From contig PGZL01000005.1 of the NCBI GenBank assembly GCA_002840095.1, forward strand, positions 1-64,000: DNA of 64,000 nt. Reading direction: 5' to 3'. The DNA is from Gammaproteobacteria bacterium HGW-Gammaproteobacteria-1. GTDB lineage: Bacteria; Pseudomonadota; Gammaproteobacteria; Thiohalomonadales; Thiohalomonadaceae. A model generated the notes under the pieces. It searched no databases and was not told where the DNA came from. It saw nothing but the letters and a program-made list of their open reading frames with translations. Both the position numbers and the translations under genes were made by a program. Positions 59,767 to 64,000 of the stretch are shown here, piece after piece (positions within the stretch are counted from its first letter, which is position 1; every line of letters starts with the position of its first letter).

Positions 59767-59827
59767 GGTGCGCACCGCGCACCAAAAGCAGCAAGCAACG
59801 CCCCTTGGTGCGCGATGCGCACCCTAC
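59763..59827. repeat. GTAGGGTGCGCACC palindrome overlapping the activator stop
   Basis: GTAGGGTGCGCACCGCGCACC is mirrored by GGTGCGCGATGCGCACCCTAC. The TAG of GTAGGG is the stop codon of the activator gene. Second copy of the 39614-39676 element. Confidence 0.9.
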
Positions 59828-59903
59828 GGGTGTCGTCATGTGCGGATTATCCGGGCCTCCTGGCGAGGGCGACGGGTGTTCCCTTTTTCCCGGCCTGAAA
59901 ACG

Positions 59904-60003
59904 AAAAAAGCCGCGCCATTACGGACGCGGCTAAAAACACCACAGTGTGGAAGGAGGGGAATCCGCCACATGGCTCCGTCGGAGCAATGTGGTTTTACTC
60001 CAC
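59904..60003 (-). ncRNA. Predicted sigma-54-dependent small RNA with an anti-Shine-Dalgarno region
   Basis: From the promoter at 60015-60030, the predicted transcript runs about 60003 to 59904. The 5' hairpin (59992-59966) pairs CCACAT with ATGTGG and GCTCC with GGAGC. A single-stranded stretch CGGATTCCCCTCCTT follows (59965-59951), complementary to strong Shine-Dalgarno sequences. After a small CCAC-ACT-GTGG hairpin comes a strong terminator, AGCCGCG...CGCGGCT (59932-59909) with six T. No ORF of note lies inside. The layout (5' hairpin, exposed CCUCC, U-run terminator) is typical of trans-acting regulatory RNAs. Targets such as sqr or the activator mRNA are speculative. Confidence 0.65.
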
Positions 60004-60014
60004 GGCAATAATTT

Positions 60015-60030
60015 TGCAACTCCTATGCCA
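60015..60030 (-). promoter_or_regulatory. Sigma-54 promoter of the predicted small RNA
   Basis: On the minus strand TGGCATAGGAGTTGCA has GG-N10-GC and a full TTGCA -12 element, one of the best matches to consensus one could expect. The predicted start is near 60003. Confidence 0.8.
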
Positions 60031-60081
60031 TAAAGTATCCGATTGATTTATAAGTACAAATATTCTGCGGTATAGGCTGTT

Positions 60082-60091
60082 TGTCATGACA
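60082..60091. promoter_or_regulatory. Upstream activating palindrome TGTCATGACA
   Basis: A perfect 10-bp palindrome centred about 83 bp upstream of the predicted small-RNA start, ideal spacing for an enhancer-binding protein. Identical to the operator at 58363-58372. A TGTCAG half-site follows at about 60097. The surrounding 59828-59903 and 60031-60144 hold no gene. Confidence 0.7.
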
Positions 60092-60144
60092 GATGGTGTC
60101 AGCTGGCATGCCTGGCGCAAACTTCAGCTTCTGTCAGGTCCTCC

Positions 60145-61263
60145 TCATGCCACCCCGGCGCGCACGGCGGCGGCGCACCGTTTCTCATAGGCCTCGCGGG
60201 CGATGGCCACGTCCTCCAGGAAGTGCGGCAGCTCGTTGAGCAGCAGGGCCTGCGGTCCGTCCACCAGCGCCTTGGCCGGCTGCGGGTGGAAGTCCACCAG
60301 CACCATGTTGGCGCCGGCGATGATGCCCTGGGCGGTGACGTGGAACACGTCGAGCAGGCCTTCCGGGCCGCGATCGCGCGTACCCACCGAGTGCGATGGG
60401 TCGATGCACACCGGCATGCGCGTCATGCGCTTCACCACCGGCACGTGGGCGAAGTCCACCATGTTGCGGTGCGGATCGCCCATGTTGGTCTTCATGCCGC
60501 GCAGGCCGAACACCACGTTGCGGTTGCCCTCCGAGGCCAGGTACTCGGCGGCGTTGAGCGATTCCTCCAGGGTGATGCCGAAGCCGCGCTTGAGCAGCAC
60601 GGGAAAGTCGCGCTGGCGGCCGACGATCTTCAGCAGCTCGAAGTTCTGGGTGTTGCGGGTGCCGATTTGCAGCATCACGCCGGTGGGGTTGCCGGTCTGG
60701 TGCAGTGCCTCGCGGATTTCGTTGACGTGGCTTTCATGGGTCACCTCCATGGCGATGACCTTGATGCCGTACTTGCCCGCCAGCTCGAATACGTAGGGCA
60801 GGCAGGTCTTGCCGTGGCCCTGGAAGGCGTAGGGGTTGGTGCGTGGCTTGTAGGCGCCCATGCGCGTGCACACCTGGCCGTGGTCGCGCAGGGTGCGCAT
60901 CATGATCTCCACGTGCTCCGGCGTATCCACCGCGCACAGTCCGGCGAAGACGTTGAAATTGTCCTGGCCGAAGCGCACGCCGTTGTATTCGAAATAGCTG
61001 GCACGCTGGTCGTCGTGATGACGGCCCAGCACGCGGTATTCGCGCGACACCCGCACCACGCGCTCGACGCCGGCCAGACTGGCGATATCGTCCTTGTCCA
61101 GGGCGGCGGTGTCGCCGATGAGATAGATCTCGGTCAGCGTCTGCTGGCTGCCGCGCTCTTCGTGCACGCGCATCTGCACCCGCGGCAGGTTGGCGATGTA
61201 GGTGCGCAGGGCGTCGAACTCGGGACTCTGCGCGGTGACGTGCGGCTGCAGGATGATGATCAT
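60145..61263 (-). CDS. aroF: 3-Deoxy-7-phosphoheptulonate (DAHP) synthase, type I-beta
   Basis: A 372-residue first enzyme of the shikimate pathway, condensing phosphoenolpyruvate and erythrose-4-phosphate. An N-terminal ferredoxin-like regulatory domain (residues 1-75, QMRVHEERGSQQTLTEIYLIGDT) precedes a KdsA-like TIM barrel: FAGLCAVDTPEHVEIMMRTL, GAYKPRTNPYAFQGHG with the PEP Lys/Arg, VLLKRGFGITLEE, GLRGMKTNMGD, and CIDPSHSVGTRDR with the metal His. The regulatory domain normally mediates Phe/Tyr feedback. Start ATG 61263. Its 3' end faces the small-RNA locus without an obvious terminator before it. Confidence 0.93.
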   Translation of the reverse strand: MIIILQPHVTAQSPEFDALRTYIANLPRVQMRVHEERGSQQTLTEIYLIGDTAALDKDDIASLAGVERVVRVSREYRVLGRHHDDQRASYFEYNGVRFGQDNFNVFAGLCAVDTPEHVEIMMRTLRDHGQVCTRMGAYKPRTNPYAFQGHGKTCLPYVFELAGKYGIKVIAMEVTHESHVNEIREALHQTGNPTGVMLQIGTRNTQNFELLKIVGRQRDFPVLLKRGFGITLEESLNAAEYLASEGNRNVVFGLRGMKTNMGDPHRNMVDFAHVPVVKRMTRMPVCIDPSHSVGTRDRGPEGLLDVFHVTAQGIIAGANMVLVDFHPQPAKALVDGPQALLLNELPHFLEDVAIAREAYEKRCAAAVRAGVA

Positions 61264-61291
61264 GGTGAAGCTACCTTTTGGTCAAAACCGG

Positions 61292-61372
61292 GACAGGATG
61301 AACAAGATTTTTCAAGATTAACAAGATAAAGGATTCATCTTGTGCATCCTGAAACATCTTGTAAATCTTGTC
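61292..61372. repeat. Tandem-word palindrome (ACAAGAT family)
   Basis: Arm 61292-61327 (GACAGGATGAACAAGAT..., TTCAAGATTAACAAGAT) is mirrored by 61337-61372 (ATCTTGTGCATCCTG, then AAACATCTTGTAAATCTTGTC). It fills the gap between aguB and aroF. Same family as 31853-31932. Confidence 0.88.
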
Positions 61373-61395
61373 GAAGGTTTTCTTTTACGGCTGGG

Positions 61396-62286
61396 TCAGT
61401 CGCGGTAGCGGCGCAGCAGGTCGCCGTAGGCGTCGATGCGGCGGTCGCGCAGGTAGGGCCAGGCGCGGCGCACCTGTTCGGTGCGGCCCAGGTCGACCTC
61501 GGCCACCAGGAAGGTGGGGTCGTCCTCCGGCGCCTGGGCGAGGATTTCGCCCTGTTGGCCGCAGATGAAGCTGTAGCCCCAGAAGTTGATGCCCGGCGTC
61601 CGGCCCGAAGGGTCGGCCTCGAAGCCGACACGGTTGCAGGCCATGACCGGAACACCGTTGGCGACGGCGTGGCTGCGCTGGATGGTGACCCAGGCATCGC
61701 GCTGACGCAGCTGCTCGTCCAGTTCGGCGCGTTCGTCCCAGCCGATGGCGCTGGGATAGAGCAGGATCTCCGCGCCGGCCAGGGCCATCAGCCGCGCCGC
61801 TTCCGGATACCACTGATCCCAGCACACCAGCACGCCGAGGCGTCCCACCGAAGTGTCGATGGGCGTGAAGCCCAGATCGCCCGGTGTGAAATAGTATTTT
61901 TCGTAATAGCCGGGATCGTCCGGGATGTGCATCTTGCGGTAGAGGCCGGCGATGCTGCCGTCCTTTTCCAGCACCACGGCGGTGTTGTGATACAGGCCTG
62001 GGGCGCGCCGCTCGAACACCGAACCGACGATGACGATGCCCAGTTCCTGCGCCAGTTCCGCCAGGGCGTCGGTAGTGGGGCCGGGAATGGGTTCGGCCTG
62101 ATCGAAACGTGCCGGGTCTTCCGACTGGCAGAAGTACACGCCGCCGTGCAGTTCCTGCAACAGCACCAGTTCGGCGCCGTCGGCCGCCGCCGCGCGGATC
62201 TCCAGCGAGCTGTAATAGAGATTGGTTTCGCGGTCCTCGCTGCAGGGCTGCTGGACCAGGCCGACACGCAGGGTTCGTGATTTCAT
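61396..62286 (-). CDS. aguB: N-carbamoylputrescine amidase
   Basis: A 296-residue nitrilase-superfamily amidase that turns N-carbamoylputrescine into putrescine. Catalytic triad regions seen: Glu in LVLLQELHGGVYFCQ (about 45), Lys in YRKMHIPDDPGYYEKYYF (about 118), and Cys in LVCWDQWYPEAARLMAL (about 154). GFTPIDTS and GINFWGYSFICG are family features. ATG 62286 has GGAGG six bases upstream. Forms a two-step pathway with aguA just upstream on the same strand. Confidence 0.95.
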   Translation of the reverse strand: MKSRTLRVGLVQQPCSEDRETNLYYSSLEIRAAAADGAELVLLQELHGGVYFCQSEDPARFDQAEPIPGPTTDALAELAQELGIVIVGSVFERRAPGLYHNTAVVLEKDGSIAGLYRKMHIPDDPGYYEKYYFTPGDLGFTPIDTSVGRLGVLVCWDQWYPEAARLMALAGAEILLYPSAIGWDERAELDEQLRQRDAWVTIQRSHAVANGVPVMACNRVGFEADPSGRTPGINFWGYSFICGQQGEILAQAPEDDPTFLVAEVDLGRTEQVRRAWPYLRDRRIDAYGDLLRRYRD

Positions 62287-62306
62287 CACATCCTCCACAA
62301 GGATGA

Positions 62307-62394
62307 GTCCGCAAATGAACGCGAATTAACGCGAATACAACTTTGCCGGGGAAGAATAGCTTTCATTGGCGTGCATTCGCGTTCATTTGCGGAC
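62307..62394. repeat. Tandem-word palindrome (CGCAAATGAA family)
   Basis: Thirty-base arms GTCCGCAAATGAACGCGAAT...(62307-62336) and its inverse (62365-62394) enclose a 28-nt loop. Located between aguA and aguB, inside the presumed operon mRNA. Third member of the family in the window. Confidence 0.9.
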
Positions 62395-62402
62395 CCGATT
62401 TT

Positions 62403-63431
62403 TCATACCACCCCTGCCGGCAGTTGCATGGTGACGCAGTGCAGGCTGCCGTATTGCTGGATCAGGGGCAGGCAGTTGATGGCGATGATCTCGCGGCCGG
62501 GAAAGCAGGGAGCCAGGCGCTCCAGCGCCACCCCATCCATGACGTCGTCGTAGACCGGCAGCAGCACCGCGCCGTTGAGGATGAGGAAGTTGGCGTAGGT
62601 GGCGGGCAGGCGCTGGCCGTGTTCGTTGAGCTTGGGGGAGGGCAGCGGCAGCGGTACCAGGCGGTAGGGCCGGCCGTCGTTGTCGCGGAAGCCCCTCAGT
62701 TCGCGCTCCATTTCCTGCAAGGCTGCGTAATGGCTGTCGCGCGGGTTGTCGCAGCGCACGTAGGCGATGGTGTGTTCGTCGCAGAAGCGCGCCAGGGTGT
62801 CGATATGGCCGTCGGTGTCGTCGCCTTCCAGTTCGCCGTGGTCCAGCCACAGCACGCGCCTGCTGCCGAACACCTGGGCAAAGAGCCCTTCCAGGCCGAC
62901 GCAGTCGTATTCGGGATTGCGCTGCGGGTTGAGCAGGCAGTGACGGGTGGTGAGCAGGGTGCCCTGGCCGTCGCTTTCGATGCTGCCGCCTTCCAGGATC
63001 AGGTCCACGCCCTCCAGCGGCGTGGCGCCGAACACGCCCTGGCCGTGCAGGGCGCGGGTGAGGGCGTTGTCCAGATCGTAGGGGTATTTGCGGCCCCAGC
63101 CGTTGAAGGCGAAGTCCAGCAGCAACGGTGCGCCGTCGCGCAGCACGGTGATGGGACCGTGGTCGCGTGCCCACACGTCGTTGGACGGCGCGATGGCCAG
63201 CCGCACCCGGCCGGTGTCGATGCCGGCGGTGGTCAGCCGGCCGGCGACGTGGTCGCGATGTTCTTCGTGCAGGCAGGAAACGATCAGCGGTTCATGGGCG
63301 GTGACGGCGCGGGCAATGCTCAGGAACACCGCTTCCACCTGTTCCAGGATGCGGCCCAGCGGGCCGTGGCGGTGGGGCCAGGTGAGCATCACCGCGCTTT
63401 GCGGCGACCATTCGGCGGGCAGTATCTGCAT
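62403..63431 (-). CDS. aguA: Agmatine deiminase
   Basis: A 342-residue pentein-fold hydrolase converting agmatine to N-carbamoylputrescine. Seen: PAEWSPQSAVMLTWPHRHG, NDVWARDHGPITVL with the substrate Asp, GGSIESDGQGTLLTT with the Glu, LDHGELEGDDTDGHIDTLARF with the catalytic His, and the Cys nucleophile in SLHCVTMQLP (about 334). Start ATG 63431 (MQILPAEW). GTG 63443 is an alternative and neither has a good ribosome-binding site. With aguB it gives putrescine from arginine-derived agmatine. Confidence 0.95.
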   Translation of the reverse strand: MQILPAEWSPQSAVMLTWPHRHGPLGRILEQVEAVFLSIARAVTAHEPLIVSCLHEEHRDHVAGRLTTAGIDTGRVRLAIAPSNDVWARDHGPITVLRDGAPLLLDFAFNGWGRKYPYDLDNALTRALHGQGVFGATPLEGVDLILEGGSIESDGQGTLLTTRHCLLNPQRNPEYDCVGLEGLFAQVFGSRRVLWLDHGELEGDDTDGHIDTLARFCDEHTIAYVRCDNPRDSHYAALQEMERELRGFRDNDGRPYRLVPLPLPSPKLNEHGQRLPATYANFLILNGAVLLPVYDDVMDGVALERLAPCFPGREIIAINCLPLIQQYGSLHCVTMQLPAGVV

Positions 63432-63491
63432 GGGGGGAAGCACCGCGTGCGGTCGCGCTGAGACAACCGCATGAATTGGAGGGAGATGCGG

Positions 63492-63788
63492 CTATTTGCG
63501 CCGGCTGACCGTGTGGATTACGTACTGGCCCTCGAAATAGACGGTATAATCGGCGTAAATCCAGCGGCTGATGGGCGGTTTGCCCACGGCGGGGATTTTT
63601 TCCTGCGGGGCGCCGTAGCGCGCTTCCACCTGCTGCATCTTCATGCCACGGAGCGGCAGCTCCATCTGCGGCGCCGGTTGCGCGGACATGGCTTCCGGCT
63701 CGGCGGGCGGCATCTGTACCTCATCGCCGCTGGCGGCGGTGCTGCCGACGGCCAGCAGGAGGGAGAGGATGAAATGGTGTGGACGCAT
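63492..63788 (-). CDS. Small secreted protein with a BamE/SmpA-like fold
   Basis: A 98-residue periplasmic protein. A signal peptide (about residues 1-20, LLLAVGSTAASG) and a Pro/Glu/Met linker precede a short domain: LPLRGMKMQQVEARYGAPQE, then PPISRWIYADYTVYFEGQYV. The Met-x-x-Val-x-x-x-Tyr-Gly-x-Pro turn followed by two strands is like BamE/SmpA-OmlA domains. AAGGAG nine bases before ATG 63788. Divergent from ygiQ. Function unknown. Confidence 0.75.
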   Translation of the reverse strand: MRPHHFILSLLLAVGSTAASGDEVQMPPAEPEAMSAQPAPQMELPLRGMKMQQVEARYGAPQEKIPAVGKPPISRWIYADYTVYFEGQYVIHTVSRRK

Positions 63789-63886
63789 GATACGGCTCCT
63801 TGATCGTCGTCTTCGGTTATTGTCCCTGCGACCCAATATACTGCACTGACTCCATACGAGTAAAACCCATTCGGTATTCCGCCTCC

Positions 63887-64000
63887 ATGCCAGCCCGCGA
63901 ACTTTTTTCCTACCGTAAATACTGGGCACAGCGCTTCGGTACGGCGCCCTTTTTGCCCATGTCGCGCGAGGAGATGGAACGCCTGGGCTGGGACTCCTGC
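63887..64000 (+). CDS. ygiQ: YgiQ-family radical SAM protein (5' end only)
   Basis: The first 38 codons are present before the window ends. The sequence [20 protein letters not shown], then [15 protein letters not shown], is the unmistakable N terminus of the YgiQ family (radical SAM, cobalamin-like N domain, unknown reaction). Start ATG 63887. Partial at the right edge. Confidence 0.88.
   Translation, partial: MPARELFSYRKYWAQRFGTAPFLPMSREEMERLGWDSC

Noticed and set aside
60105-60120. Second sigma-54-like GG-N10-GC match on the plus strand (TGGCATGCCTGGCGCA)
   Set aside because: It lacks the TTGC -12 element and would transcribe antisense to aroF with no identifiable product.

Overview
The window is high-GC, densely coded DNA from a gammaproteobacterium, most likely a sulfur-oxidising chemolithotroph of the Chromatiales/Ectothiorhodospiraceae type (inferred from gene content). 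The evidence is gammaproteobacterial synteny (rluE-nudJ-mnmA-hflD beside icd; clpS-clpA-infA-bpt/aat-trxB; ftsK-lolA-rarA-crcB-serS-cysG), a sulfide:quinone oxidoreductase with its own sigma-54 activator, a DsrC-family protein, a rhodanese and a siroheme synthase. No rRNA, CRISPR array, complete insertion sequence or prophage was seen.

Layout. 0.3-12.7 kb: an acetyl-CoA/acetate block with a dihydroorotate-dehydrogenase-like protein, a giant pyruvate:ferredoxin oxidoreductase, a histone-deacetylase-family enzyme, an ADP-forming acyl-CoA synthetase fused to an acetyltransferase, and a cysteine-free DsrC homologue. 12.8-22 kb: a lone CZB protein, rsmB, the hflD-mnmA-nudJ-rluE group, a PAS-GGDEF-EAL protein and icd. 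22.9-34.2 kb: an N-degron set (ClpS, ClpA, Bpt, Aat) interleaved with infA, an FAD enzyme, a TrmH-type methyltransferase, trxB and ald. 34.2-45.2 kb: ftsK, lolA, rarA, crcB-DUF190, serS, two LEA-like secreted peptides, cysG, rhodanese, an S24-like protein and slyD. 45.3-49.2 kb: a FadL-like porin, a cytochrome c and a two-component system. 49.3-52.8 kb: an AT-richer foreign island bracketed by inverted copies of a long repeat. 53.1-64 kb: mfd, sqr and its regulator, a predicted sigma-54 small RNA, a DAHP synthase, the two agmatine-to-putrescine enzymes, and the start of ygiQ.

Three things stand out. (1) In the island an attC-like integron site ends an ORF with a HEPN-like R-x4-H motif. That ORF starts 13 nt after an aberrant tRNA-Glu-like gene whose anticodon loop is 21 nt instead of 7. 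Together they look like an integron cassette, possibly an RNase/tRNA-decoy pair. (2) Downstream of the sqr regulator, on the opposite strand, a near-consensus sigma-54 promoter with an upstream TGTCATGACA palindrome drives a predicted RNA of about 100 nt that carries an exposed anti-Shine-Dalgarno stretch and a strong terminator. The same palindrome precedes the regulator gene. (3) About 20 intergenic gaps hold palindromes. Many are built from tandem short words that are unrelated between sites yet share one architecture.
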